This document shows positions 23,717-37,000 of a stretch of 64,000 nucleotides of DNA, one piece after another. The stretch comes from Oryzias latipes (lineage: Eukaryota > Chordata > Actinopteri > Beloniformes > Adrianichthyidae): NCBI RefSeq assembly GCF_002234675.1, contig NC_019879.2, positions 24,609,855-24,673,854 on the forward strand. The letters are read 5' to 3'. The stretch's first letter is position 1; each line of letters opens with the position of its first letter. Made by a program: the position numbers and the translations under genes. The notes beneath the pieces were generated by a model, which was not told the DNA's origin, ran no database searches, and saw only the letters and a program-made list of their open reading frames with translations.

Positions 23717-23862
23717 CCAATTCAATTCAATTTTATTTGTATAGCCCAAATTCACAACAACAGTCGTCTCAATGGGTTTCGTACCGGTAATTGTAAGGTG
23801 AACATACAATCAAAAAGGATCATAAATGCATAGAATTCAATAATACTGAACTTTAACTTAAA
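23717..23862 (-). repeat. LINE 3'-end fragment
   Basis: Begins CAATTCAATTTTATTTGTAT, a common fish LINE 3' tail in reverse orientation, followed by a decayed body. It abuts the 3' end of the L2-like element that starts at about 23863. Confidence 0.55.
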
Positions 23863-26225
23863 TCAAATCAAATCAAACTTTATTTATAAAATAGCGCTTC
23901 TCATGCACTTTGTGCAGCTCGAAGCGCTTTAACACTAAAAACAGTAAACACACAACATTACAATAAAAACCCCAACCCACCCTTCACCCTTCCCACTCCC
24001 CTCCATTAAACCACATGACCCATGGCTCCCACGTACAATGAAATATGACTATGTAACTGTAAAATAAATAAATAAATAAACAAGTATGGCTTAGCTCTGC
24101 TGTGAGGAAACAGTATCTGGGAATCCTTTCATACCAGGAGCCAGCCCGGCCACCGGAACATCGCCACAGTGCCCACCCAGACCGGGACAACACCGGGGTC
24201 CCCCTCACAGCCAAAAGCTGTAAAATTAGACCCCAGCCGCCCCAGCAAGGGCAACAACTGCAGCAACAACCGCTGACCAAGCCGGCAAGCCCTGGAGGAA
24301 AAGATCCCCTCAAGAAACACTGGGGCTAAAATCATAAGATGCTAAAATTAAAAACATAAAAAAGAAAAAACATAAAATTGAAAATAAGATGCATAAAATT
24401 AAAATAAATACATAAATAAAATAGCCTATACTAAAACTAATAGAATAAATTAGCAGTTAAAATCAACTAAAAGCTAAATTAAAAAGGTGGGTCTTGAGCC
24501 TCTTCTTAAAAACCTCTACTGTCTCTGCGGCCCTGAGGCTCTCCGGAAGGCCGTTCCACAGGCGAGGACCGTGATGGCAGAACGAAGCCTCACCATAAGT
24601 TTTGGTCCTCACCTTGGGAACAACTAAGAGGCGAGTACCGGAAGACCTCAAGGTCCGTGAGGGCTTATATTTTAAAAGAATATCATTTAAATAAGAAGGC
24701 CCAAGACCATAAAAACATTTATAAACCATTAAAAGAATTTTAAAATCAATCCTGAAACGCACAGGGAGCCAATGCAGCGATTTTAAAACGGGTGTAATGT
24801 GTTCCCGCCCTCTGGTCCTCGTCAGAACTCGTGCCGCTGAGTACTGTAGAAGTTCCAAGTTTGAAAGAGACTTTTTGGGTAAACCAGAGAGCAGGGCATT
24901 ACAGTAATCTAAACGACTGAAAATAAAAGCATGCATTAGTACCTCTGTGCTGGCAAGAGAGAGGAACGGGCGGACTCTGGCAATGTTTTTGAGATGATAA
25001 AATCCTGTCTTAACGACATTTTTAATGTGTGGGATAAAATTTAGCTCAGAGTCAAAAAGTACGCCCAGGTTTCTCACACATTGAGAAGGTTTAAAATTAT
25101 GAAGATGTGGTAAAATCATCTCTCTCTTGTCTTCAGAACCGATGATTAAAACTTCAGTTTTGTCCTGGTTGAGCTTTAAGAAATTTTCTGCCATCCACAA
25201 CTTTATATCTAAAATGCAGTTTAAAAGAGTGTTAACCGGTTCAAGGTCATCAGGAGACACGGCGATGTAAAGCTGTGTATCATCAGCATAGCTGTGAAAG
25301 TCAACGCCATGTCTCCTGATGACCCCCCCAAGAGGCAACATATACAAATTAAAAAGTATTGGCCCTAAAATTGACCCTTGGGGAACCCCACAGCTTATTT
25401 CGTGGATTCCTGAAGAGCACATATCCATACTTACATAAAAGTGTCGATCTGTCAGGTTAGAGTAAAACCACTTAAGAACATTTCCAGAAAGGCCCACTAG
25501 ACTACTAAGTCTGTCTAATAAAATCTGGTGATCTACTGTATCAAAAGCGGCACTAAGATCCAGCAGCACCAGAACAGAAAGTTTCTGTGAGTCGTAGTTT
25601 AATCTTAGATCATTAACGATCTTTAAAAGAGCCGTCTCTGTACTGTGGCTTTTCCTAAAACCAGACTGATATTTTTCTAAAATTTTTTGGGCATTTAAAA
25701 ACTCATGCAGTTGAGTAGCGACACTTTTTTCTATTATTTTACTTAAAAATGGTAAGTTGGATACGGGTCTATAGTTATCCAGATTTTTTGGATCTAATTG
25801 ACTCTTCTTCAGAAGGGGCCTCACCACCGCCGTCTTACAGGCAGAGGGGAAGACCCCCGTCTGAAGAGAGCAATTTACTATATTTAAAAGCTCTGACTCA
25901 AAGAATCCATAAAATGTTTTAAAAAGTGAAGTGGGAATGGGATCTAAAAGGCAGGTTGTAGTGTTTACTTGGGATACAACTCGACCAAGCATCTCCGCAT
26001 CAACCAGGACAAAACTCCCCAGTGTTTCTTCTGGTAAAGACAATGCTGGAGGTCTGTTAAGATCCGTGTACTGCATGGATGAAATGTTTGATCTTATGGC
26101 ATTGATTTTACCCATGAAGTGGTCTGCAAAGTCCTCACATGCAGCATTAGATGATGGCATGGAGGACTTGTTGAAGTCTTTGTTTATTAAAATATCAATT
26201 AAAATATCAATTGTTAACAGACTAA
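23863..26225 (-). mobile_element. L2/CR1-group LINE, 5' truncated
   Basis: A non-LTR retrotransposon in minus orientation. Its 3' tail on the left has AATCAAATCAAA units next to a conserved terminal block (AGCGCT and TTTATTTATAAA). An intact reverse-transcriptase frame lies inside. The 5' end is near 26225, where DNA of unrelated composition begins, so the endonuclease domain is missing. It lies in the dop1b 5' UTR intron, antisense to that gene. Confidence 0.85.
24463..26160 (-). CDS. Reverse transcriptase ORF of an L2-like LINE (partial)
   Basis: The frame is 565 codons, uninterrupted. In order: a linker region, then the reverse-transcriptase palm with LLDLSAAFDTVDHQILLDRL (about residues 200-219), SCGVPQGSILGPILFNLY (about 263-280) and the catalytic YADDTQLY (about 297-304), then the thumb and a C-terminal domain ending HLFNLAFS. 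The two aspartates of YADD and the first aspartate in the DLSAAFDT block are present. The N-terminal endonuclease is absent. The lack of stops suggests recent insertion. It belongs to the same family as the copy at 51900-53852. Confidence 0.9.
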   Translation of the reverse strand: MPSSNAACEDFADHFMGKINAIRSNISSMQYTDLNRPPALSLPEETLGSFVLVDAEMLGRVVSQVNTTTCLLDPIPTSLFKTFYGFFESELLNIVNCSLQTGVFPSACKTAVVRPLLKKSQLDPKNLDNYRPVSNLPFLSKIIEKSVATQLHEFLNAQKILEKYQSGFRKSHSTETALLKIVNDLRLNYDSQKLSVLVLLDLSAAFDTVDHQILLDRLSSLVGLSGNVLKWFYSNLTDRHFYVSMDMCSSGIHEISCGVPQGSILGPILFNLYMLPLGGVIRRHGVDFHSYADDTQLYIAVSPDDLEPVNTLLNCILDIKLWMAENFLKLNQDKTEVLIIGSEDKREMILPHLHNFKPSQCVRNLGVLFDSELNFIPHIKNVVKTGFYHLKNIARVRPFLSLASTEVLMHAFIFSRLDYCNALLSGLPKKSLSNLELLQYSAARVLTRTRGREHITPVLKSLHWLPVRFRIDFKILLMVYKCFYGLGPSYLNDILLKYKPSRTLRSSGTRLLVVPKVRTKTYGEASFCHHGPRLWNGLPESLRAAETVEVFKKRLKTHLFNLAFS

Positions 26226-26881
26226 ACTAAACCGGCCATCCCTGCCCTTAAACCTGTCTTTCGCGGACCACAATTTTTGTTTCTTACAGTCTTTAAAAAG
26301 TGTAATTTATTAGACTTTTTTTTTTAAATATAAATGTTACCTTATCATTTTCTTGTCATGTGGCATAACTAGTTTTGTGTTTTTCTTTTACACAAATGTT
26401 TGGTCTCTTCCAAGACGTGAGTTTTAGGGTTTTGACCCATTTTGTCAGTCTTAGCTGTGAACCCAAAATTGCTGTTTGGGTTGTTTCAAAAGAAATCTGC
26501 ATTCTCATTTCTTTTCACAACTTTTAGTCCCAAAGAACTTTTAAAAGTCTAATTTAATCTCTTTATTGGAGATAAAGAAGCTTCAGATGTTAACAAAGGA
26601 TAGTGTGGGTCTTGTTTTTGTTCTTTCTCCAGAAAAGCATGCAAAACCAGTTATTTTGTTTTTTGGAGACTTTCCTCTTCAGGCAGAAGGACAGGTCAAT
26701 CAGCCACACACCGGTTAGGCATGAATAGGGACATTTGTGTCTAGTTCCTCAGAGTCAGTGAACCGACCTAAGGAGTTAATTTTATTTCCAATAACCGAAC
26801 CTCAGAGCCAGACTGCTTTTACTGCAGGTTTCACCCTGATGGCACCTTTCTCTTACTTTCCGTCTTCTTCCTTGTCCTTAG

Positions 26882-26921
26882 AGGTTTTGTGGAGAACATG
26901 TGGCGGTCAGACTGATGTAAA
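26882..26921 (+). other. dop1b: dop1b 5' UTR in the first coding exon
   Basis: A strong pyrimidine tract (CTTCTTCCTTGTCCTTAG) ends at 26881, so this exon most likely starts at 26882 and carries 40 nt of leader before the ATG at 26922. The ATG context is AAAATGG, favourable. Confidence 0.6.
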
Positions 26922-29900
26922 ATGGATCCAGAGGAGTTAGAACTGCAGAATGACTACCGGTACCGCAGCTACGCGGCAGTCATTGAGAAAGCACTGCGAA
27001 ACTTTGAGTCTTCAAGCGAGTGGGCGGATCTCATCTCCTCCCTCGGCAAGCTCAATAAGGTAGGACTTCCTCTAAACAGAGGTTTCTAAACGATCATAGT
27101 TGTGGTTTGTCCTGAGTTCAGTGTTTTATTATATTAGTCACTTCTGTGGTCTTTAGCTCTCTTAAGTTCTATCAAGGTCTTGTTTGTCATTAATTCCATT
27201 CAGTTTTAAACAAAGTTTTTTTTAACAGGCTTCACTTTTTGTACAAAACATAAAATCAGTTATAAAATATAATCTCTGATTGCTCAATTAAACTAAAAGG
27301 GTAACACTTTATATTAAGATTCCTTAACAAGCTTTGTTAACACATTAACAAACATTATAATATAATTTTTAGGGTGTTAGTAAGACATTTATTAGTACAA
27401 TAAGTTTAATAAGGTTTATTAAATTACTTAGTTAACACATTTAAAAGCATTATTATTAGGATGTTTTTAAGATGCTAATGATACATTTATTGGCATTATA
27501 GATGCCTAACACATTTGTCAGTGTTAAAAAGCTTAATAGGATTTATAAACAACCTTTGTTAACAAATTAAGAAGTCGTATTATGGTTTGGGGTTCTAGTA
27601 AGACATTTATTAGCATTACAGATGCCTCACACAAGTATTTATAAGCTTAATACGTTTTATTATCTAACTTAACAAACTAATAGGCTTTATTAATGTGTCA
27701 GATGCTATTAAGATATTTATTAGCATTATAGATGTCTTGCAAATATCTGAAAGTGTTAATAAGATTCATTAACATCTAAAGTCAGACAATTGTCTTCAAA
27801 ATCCATATTACGTAACTGCTTACAAGCTGAACAAATGTATTAATTAACTTTAACAGTTTATTAAATGTTTTGCAGCACCTCAAAGTGTGGAATTCTTTTA
27901 CCACAAACAACCACAAAGCATAAAGCTTGTAAAAAGCTTGGTTACTCTAAATTGTCCACAGGTGTGAATGTGAGAGTGCGTGGGTTTGTGACAGACTGGC
28001 GACCTGTCCAGGATGTCCCCAGCCTTGACCCACAAGTGGGCGGGATAGGCTCCAGCAGCCCCGTGACCCCAAATGGGACAAAACGGGTTTAGAAGATGAA
28101 TGAATGAATTAATTATCCAAGTCCTCCACCTTTCTTCCTTGTGTTGCACAACTTTATTGCTTCAGCCTTCCCAACATTTATTATTAGCCATTCATTTACC
28201 ACTGGGCGTTGTTTGCACCTCACATGTTGACTCAGGAGTGTCTCGTCCTATTTTGTGTGTCCAAACTGGTCAGGGGGACTTTCAGTTTGTGTTCATTTTT
28301 CCTTTTGTTTGTTTCTTTTGTCTTTTAGTTTTGACAACTCAGCTCACAGCACAGGCTTGATGCTGTCTTGATTTGATTCATTACAACAATTGCAAAGAAA
28401 AAGCCAAACAACTTGCAGTCTATGACAATATGAGGAAGACAGTCGGTCAACTCTCCTTTTGCAGAATTGTTTTTTGAATTACGTAGTTAATATTTCCACT
28501 CATTTATAGGTAGTGGGGGGGTTTGCTGGTGTTCTTGTTCCAAATGTGGTTGAGCTCACATTGATTGATGAACAAATATCTGTACAAAGTGCAAAATTCA
28601 GGTTAAAAGAAGCCACACACCACTACACTTCCACCACTATTTTTGACTTTTGACCTCATGCATTGTTGTTTTTCCTCACATCAGGGAACTTCCTTTAAAA
28701 GTTAAGTTTTTCTATCCACGTTATTTTACACATTTGTTGAAAAGTCTCTGAGATATTTTTTTGAGAAGTTTGACACAAGACTTTTGTTCCTTTTTTTTTT
28801 TTCCATTATTTTTTTCTGTAAACGTCCACATGCTGTTTGAGTCTAACCCCTTTCCTTCATTTTGGAGCACAATGCTGACTTTAGAAGTTGAGTGCAGCCG
28901 TGGCTTACATGTCTTTTTTTTGTAACTTTGTAAGTTATCTTGATTTTGCCCATTCACTTTGAGGAAGGTTCTTTACATTTCTGGACTTTCTCCATTTGTA
29001 AACAATGTTTTATGTGGGATTCTCTGAGTTTCCAAAGCTGGAAAGTGTCTGTGATCATTTTTATTTCATCTTTGGAGTACAACATCTAAATGTTTCCCTT
29101 TCTAAAAGGACTAGCTGGGTTCAAGAAGCTAATTTTTTTTTACAAGAAAACATCTTTTATTAAATTTCAAGTTAAAATTAGCCTTTATTTTTATAACCTG
29201 AAGCATTCAAATGTAGCAAACATGGAAAATGTCTGGAAAGGATGAACTCTGGTTAACTGTGAGCCATGTTTTGCTTTTCGTGCCCCCTCCAGGCCCTGCA
29301 GAGTAACCTTCGTTACTCCCTCTTGCCCAAAAGGCTGATCATAGGGAAGCGTCTGGCTCAGTGCCTGCACCCGGCTCTGCCGAGTGGAGTGCACCTCAAG
29401 GCCCTGGAAACGTACGAGGTCATCTTCAAAATCATAGGAACAAAATGGCTGGCAAAAGATCTCTTCATTTACAGGTATCTTTTTACTAAAGATGTACATA
29501 TTAAGCATCAATGTTTACACTTTTTTGATATGGTATCCTGTTTTTCTTTTAGCTCTGGACTGTTCCCTCTGTTGGGCCAGTCAGCCATGGCAGTAAAGCC
29601 CGTTCTGCTGACACTCTACGAGCGTTACTTCCTCCCACTGCAGCGCGCTTTGATGCCCAGCCTGCAGGCCTTCATAACCGGACTTTTACCAGGTCTGGAG
29701 GAAGGACTGGAGGTCTATGACAGGTGCATAACCCTCCTTGTGTTCAAGATAAGAATAGGAAGAAGCTATTAAACAGGGATTGGCCTTCTTTCTAATTGTT
29801 GCTGCGTTTATGTCCTCTTTCTGCACTAAAGTCAGCATTTGCTTTTGTGTCCAGGACTGATGCTCTGCTGGTCAAGTTGTCCTTCTTAGTGGGCCAGCAG

Positions 29901-32900
29901 GTCTTCTATTGCGCCCTATGGGGCAGTATGGTGGTTACCCCCACGGTCCGACTGCCCGCCTCCACCTTCATCGTCACTCATTATGACCGCATGACACCGC
30001 TGGACCGACAGACGCACATGTTAGGTTACGGCCACCATGCAGTGGTGAGTTCCTGCGCTCATCTGTTTGCCAGCACAGACTAAAATATTTCCTAAAGTTC
30101 ACCCGTTTGTTTCCAGGTGAAGCCAATCTGTCTTGCTCTGCAAGATTCAAACGTTTTGGTCCAGAGGAACATGCTTGAAGTGCTGCTCTACTTTTTCCCC
30201 TTTGCCACATGCCTTGTAGGTACCCATATTATACCCATTGCTTGGTTGTACAAGCAGAAAGTCGTTTGTATAAAGTGTAGTTTATATTATAAGGCTAAAT
30301 GTTTGTGTGGTGTGCTTAATTAAACAATTCTCCAATGCTTAAAGTTAAATTTTCCCTACAGTGGAGCTTTGTTCGGATCATATTTTTGCAGATTTTTAAC
30401 AAACAAAAACGTATGCAGATTCGATCTCAACACCCCTAAAAATTTAGAAAGTAGCCTGAAAATATATAATATATATATAAATATATATTTTCATGGATAC
30501 AGTATTGCCATAAGGCCTACACAATAAATCGCAAATTCATTGTTTTTGCAGAATCAAGCTGTGCGATACACATATCGCAAATGTCGGCGAAAATTGCGAT
30601 AAATGGTAACCTTAAATGTGCTCAAACAATCTTATGGCAGCTTGAAGTATGTAACAAATCAAATAAATCCATTTGTGCATTTGACCAATCAGATGAATCC
30701 CTTTTATTCGCCTCCTTTGTAGATGAGGGTCATTTGAAGTGCAATTCAAATTATGTTGGCTCTTATTTAAACTGATTTCAGTGAAATGGAAATAATATTT
30801 GTGGTTCTTTTGCTTTTTTTTTGTATCGCAAGTTTTATCGTAATTGCTATATTGATCATAAATATTGCGAGTTTTCCTCAGCCCTAATTGCTATCCACTT
30901 TTTTTTCCCAAATGGAGATGATTTTTTTAAACATCCTTTATAATTAAAATTGTTTTTACTGTCCATTAAGAGTGTTCCACTTTCTAAAGAAGCTTTAGGA
31001 TTGAATTTGCAGCAGTTTTTTTTGACCGAGGCTCCATCTTTTGCTTGCCTTGTGCTGTTGGTTCTCACTGAGCTGCAACATATTTCTCTTTCTTTTTAGG
31101 ATCCAGCTCAAGTGGCCGCCACTTTAGCAAATGAAGACCTGATCACAGTTGTGTCTGCAGCTTTACTCACCATCCTCAGAAGAGACATGTCCCTCAACAG
31201 GCGGCTCTACGCCTGGCTGCTAGGTGCTCATGATACCCAGCCATACATGTCCAAGCTAAGAAATCTGGTTCTACTCAATACCCCTCTTTTTAAATATTCT
31301 TTTTTAGGTGCAGACATTAAAGGAGGAATGGTGGCACCACACCCTTCTCTTTCCACCACCGTAGAAGACCACTCGTCTTTCTACTTTAACACCTACTCCA
31401 AAGATCTTCTTGTGAAGGTAGCTCCTCGTTTTTATGGGACCAGAGATGATTAAAACATTTCTTGAGGATGAGTCGACCACCTCTACCTCTACCACTATAC
31501 ATAACAGCTTCCCTTCTTTTTTTCTTGAAAAACCTGCACGCAATTTCCCACTGCTCTTTGGGACATAAGTATTTGTTTTTTGGGGGTTGTACATAACAGC
31601 CAAAGTATTTTTTGTTCTCCAAGTCTAGTATTGTTGCTAAATTAGAGCCCCCTCTCTGCTTTGTTCAGCAAGCTCTTAAATACCAACTGAAATAATTTGA
31701 GATTTTTCTAATGTTATTGGAGCCTTTCAAAAGGCCCTAAAGTGAAGCATGGGTTCTTTTTAATCTTCTCGTCCATAAACTTTTACTCACTGGGTAAAAG
31801 TACTCACTCTGTCAACACCCAAAAGCATCAAAATGAAAGCTGATGTCCTGAGTTTACACTACCTACTCCAACAAAGCGCTAAAAATGGCAGATTGGGTGG
31901 GACAAAGTAAATTAAGTTTATTTAGCCCACCCAGCCTCTTAATATTGCACACATTTGATCTCTAATAAAATCAAAATAACTGATTTTATTGTAAGGCAAT
32001 ACATCACGAACCAAACTGCATCTACGGTTGTTTTCGGTGTAAAATCTGACTTTTTAAGATTGTGCCCTGAAACCAGCTTCCTGTGTTTTTTAAAGGAACT
32101 GCAAGACTGACGAAAATTGTGTTTTTGTTTTTTTTAACCCGTTCCTGTAGCATTTTTATCCTGATGGAGGACATTTTTAAAGAAAATGAAGCTGAAAATT
32201 GCATTTTTGACTATTTCTTTATTCAAATTGTTGTGAATCGATTAAAAAAATGCCTGTTAGTAAAAAGCTTGATGTGATGGAGGGTCTACAACAACAGGCC
32301 ACAAGCTCCATGCACCGCACCATTCTGATTCAGCAATTTATTGATTATTTAAACCATGTGTGTCTTTGTTTTTCACGTCCAAACTGGCTCAAAACTAGAT
32401 GGGTCCAGTATTGGATGTTAGGTTGGGGTTGTGAGGGGCTTTAAACTAGTGGGAGTGAGTGTAAACAAAGGCATGATGGGAACTAAGGGAAGGCTTACAT
32501 CGCGCCAACAGTCCCATTACCCACAACTCTGACACAAATTTGAATCAACTACTGCCGCTTAGCAGAATCCATGTCCTAAAAAGGCTCAGGTTTTTTTTAT
32601 TTTGGCTAAAAACGGCATAATCATAATAAAAAAAACTACTGGGATCCCTTTGAAAATAGAATCAAAGGATGTCTTGTGAGAAACGTGTGTGTGTGTGTGT
32701 GTGTGTCTGATTACAGGCAATGATCAACATTCTCAAGCAGAAGGATGTGGATACAGCAGCTGAAAGCGTGGTCTGTTACCTTAAACCCTTCCGCATCATC
32801 ATCAGTCTGCTTGATAAACCAGAGATCGGTAGGTGACAGTGAACAGTTTGGTGCATAATTTCTCCATGTTTCAACGCTAACCCCTTTGTTTCTTCTGCTC

Positions 32901-34063
32901 AGGTCCGGCAGTCTTAAACTGCATTTTGCTCGACTTGGTCAGAGCTTTCCATAGTTACTGTCGAGAGGCCCTGGGGGAAGAAAATAACTCGAAGCTCTCA
33001 GGAAACCGGCTGGCCAGGTGAGAGCCGTGAGTGCTGGAACAGATCTTAAGTTCACTGAACGTGTTGAGGTCAATTCTCTGGGGGGTTTTCTTCTTCAGTA
33101 AAATAAAAGAAAACAAGAATGCGTCCGAGATCATAAAGACCGTCAACATGCTGGTGAGCTCCATGAACAGCGAGTTCTTGTGGGAGTACATGACCCAACG
33201 TTTCTGCATAGCACTCAGGTATGCCGACGAACAATAACAGAGAATTTCTACACAATTAAAAATACAACTTTATTTTTAGCCATATTTTACGTGTGTGTGT
33301 TGCTTGATACAAATGTAGTATTATTTCTTGGTGTGTCCATGTATGCTTTGTTACCTTAAATGAAAACTGTTCCAGTGGTCATCGTGGGCTGCATAGTGGT
33401 CCAGCGGTGTCTCTTGCCTTACAGAGAGTGCCCGGCTGGCTCATAGCTTCAAAACTTCAGAGGTTTATTGGTGTTTCTAAATTGTCTCCAGGTGTGAATG
33501 TGAGTTTGTGGCCCCGGGACAGACTCGCGACCTTTTCAGGGTGTACCCTTCCCTCGCCCAACAGTAGCCAGCAGCTCAGATAGGCTCCAGCAACCCAGTG
33601 ACCCCAAAAAGGGATTGAGGAGATTTGGAAGATAGATGAACATTAACATTAATCTCTTGTTTAACCCTTTAACACACAAGCTTTAGCTCCAGTGTTGACA
33701 TTATATCGACTGCCTTTACTCTTCAACCGTTTACACAATTAATGTAATTTCAGTGGATTTAGAAGCACAGAAAAGCAGCCTTGGAATGATATGTGACACT
33801 TTACAGTAATAGTAATTATAATAATAAAAATGTATTAGATTTATCTAGGATTTTCTAGACTCTCAAAGCGCTTACAATGTGTCCATTATTCATTCCCTCC
33901 TCATTTAAACTTGGTGATGGTAAACTACTGGGGCAGCGGTCTTCACATGGCAGATGGACGGAGGCGTGGCTGCCAGTTTGCGCCTAGGACCGGGACAACG
34001 CATTCACACATTGGAGGCAGGGAGGGCGAGGTATCCTGCCCAAGGACACAACTACAATTGACT

Positions 34064-34094
<31 letters not shown>

Positions 34095-37000
34095 GGATCG
34101 AGCCGCCAACCCTTTGATCATTGGACGACCTGTTTAAACACCTGAGCCACTGCCGCCCCCAGTAGTGCCATTCCTGCGCAGTCAATGTAAATCAGCCAAC
34201 TCTGAAACAGAGAAAAGTGGCTTTGGAACACGAAATGTTGTACATCGGTGCAAAGCTGATATGAAAAGCTGCGTCAGAATCAGGTGATTCACGCTGATCG
34301 CGTAGACTGTACAGTAGGTTAAACAGCAGGTTTTAATTAGGTGTTACACCTCCAGTGTTACAGCGTTAAAATGGTCTGTCTTTGCATAGCTTGAAAGTGT
34401 TCAATCTCCAGTGTATGTTGGGTCTCATGTCTTTTACAAAGGTGTGAGTTTCAGTGTTTGGAGTTCTATCATAATGGTTGGAGGCAGTTCAATTTTCCAA
34501 AAATATATTGCAGCTACAGATAAATATGTGGAGTTTGTTGATTTGTTGATTATTTTGGGTTAACAATTTTTTTTAGCCAGTTTAATTAAAACCAAGTTTG
34601 GATGTTGTAAAAACGTCAATGCAGCGTGTTTTCAGAGAGTCTTTGTTTTATCAATTATATTTGTTTTTTGTTCCTGTTTTTTTTTAACCAAAGTGAAAAA
34701 AATCCACCTGCATCTCCTGAACAGCAAACCGCTCTTCATGCCCTGTCGGCCACAGAGATGTCTGAACTCATCATTTTCCTGCTTGAAGTTCTTCCTCTGG
34801 TAATCTTCACACACTTGCACAATCATATTAAAAAATAGAGACCTTTATTTTAATCTGGCACACTGTGGAAAGTTAAAAACTGGCTTTTTCACCTTCACAA
34901 TCACCTGACAGAAGTCTTTTTTTTAAGCTTCATCTTTGTTATTTGTCCTCAGGAGCTTCATGCTGACATTCAGTCACATTTCTTCCCTGACATGCTGGGC
35001 ATCATGCTTCAGGCGCTGCGGCGCCACATGGACTCTGCCAGCCTTGAGGATGTCACGCATGGGCTGCGTGCCTGCTTCAAAGTCCTGAGTAAGATCCAGA
35101 TGCCTGTTGCTTACATGGATGCTGAGGCGGAGGCACAAACGGAGGAGGCGGAGTTACCGTCACCAGAAGAAGAAAAGACAAGGGAACAGGTAGAGCATCA
35201 CTTTGTAGGTGAGTTTTCTTTTGTTAAAGGCTTCAGACAGTGTCTCATCAATCATTCTGCTTTATTCAGGACTTGGGGGATGCAAGAGAGAAAGATAAAA
35301 GTGTTAACGGATTTCAGGAAGAGATGGGGGGGAGTCAAGGTGTAGAAGGCGAGGCGGAGCCCACGAATGCTTCTCCTTCAACTTTACGGTCTGAAGACAG
35401 TGGACTGGGGGTCAGCGCCTCTCCGTCAGAGCAGCAGCTGCTGCTGGGGAAAAACGGAGAGGGAGCGTGGAGAAAGGGAGGCAGCGTGGACACCATGAGC
35501 CAGTGTCTGCAGGAGATCCTGGCCTTCATAAATACAAGGTAAAGCTCTGAGTCTGTCAGTGTTTTCTAATTACCCTCCTGCGTCTAAACATTTCTGGTTC
35601 CTGCCACATTTCAGGTACTTGCTGGTGCAGGTTGAGGATGTCGAGACGGATAAAAAGCCTCAGCGGAACCAGAGCCCGACCTCTCCGGATCAGAAGACTT
35701 TGTTAGGCAGATATGAAATTAAAGGCAAATTCACAGAACTGTTCTCCCCAAATAAGCTCAAAGCCCGGAACTCCAAATCCCAGCTTCCACCTTCCCCTAC
35801 TGAGAAGAAAAAGGAGAATGGGCATTCAGAGTGCACAGACTGGACGGCCGGCTACATGCCTCGCAGTAGAGCTGAGATCCCTGAAGCTTGTCGACAGGCT
35901 TTTGTTGCCACTTCCCACCTGATGCTGGAGTGCACCACCTTCCCAGTGTACTACAGCGAAGAGGACACGCTGGCTCTCCACACGGACATGTTTGGTCCTG
36001 CGGGTGAGGTCCAGCTTTTACACAGCAGTGAGTGACAGGCTTCCTTCTGCGAATAACCCGCTGCCTTCGTTTTCCTCAGGCTCTTCCGAGGCCTCCATTC
36101 CAGTATGGCTGAGGTCCCTGATGATTCTGTGCTGCATGTCCAGGGACTGCTTCATCCAACACACTGCGGTGGCTTCCCTGCTGGAGCTCATCAACCACTC
36201 CCAATCATTGGCGCTGGTCATCCAGGACAAACACAGACGTTACCAGAGCTCAGACATCAACCCTCTGAGCGGGCGGCTGCAGATGGTCACCATGCCCCCC
36301 ATCTATCCAGCCCTGCTACAAGCCATGGAGGAGAACACAGATTTCTATCAGGTCAGCTCCAAAAAGAAAAAAAAATGATTTATTCTAAATGTGATCCTTG
36401 AAGACTCTTCTATCATCTGTTGACCCATTTCATTTTAAAAATGGTCCCAGTGTTCTTTTAATTATTAAATCTAATTATTATTTTGATTATAAGTATGGGG
36501 TTGTAAGCCAAAATAAAAATACCAGTGCCATTTTCTTGGAGTAGTTCATTATAAATTCACCTCTGAGTTGTGGGTGGGACTGTTGGCGCAGAGTAAGCCT
36601 TCCCCCATTTCCTGTAATCTGTTTACACCTTCCAGCTATCTAACAGCCCCTCACATCCCAACCTAACATTACTGGTGCAACAAAAATGGAAATTATATTG
36701 GAGCTTTCCAGCCGTACAGTTTTGAGCCAGATGCCAGCTAAGACGAGGAAAATGTACGTGGATCTAGAGCAGAGCACGGAGCTTGTGGCCCAGCAAGCTT
36801 TTTGAAGCGTATTTTTCTTTATATATGTCTTCTATCGTTAGAAAAATCCCACAAGAACATTTTAAAAACACCATTTTCATCAGAGTGGGTCTTGAAGGAG
36901 CCTTTTTTTGTTTGTTTGTGCATTTCAGAGGGTGGCACATGTCCTGTGGAGTCAGCTGGACACTGAGCGCAGAGAGCACCACGTGTCCTGTGTGGACCTG

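Noticed and set aside
23984..24335. Overlapping 68-109 codon frames on both strands
   Set aside because: They lie in the noncoding 3' region of the LINE at 23863-26225.
29475..29500. U12-type donor for dop1b intron 2 (GTATCTTTT)
   Set aside because: It differs from GTATCCTTT at a key position and no U12 branch site is present. It is treated as an ordinary intron.
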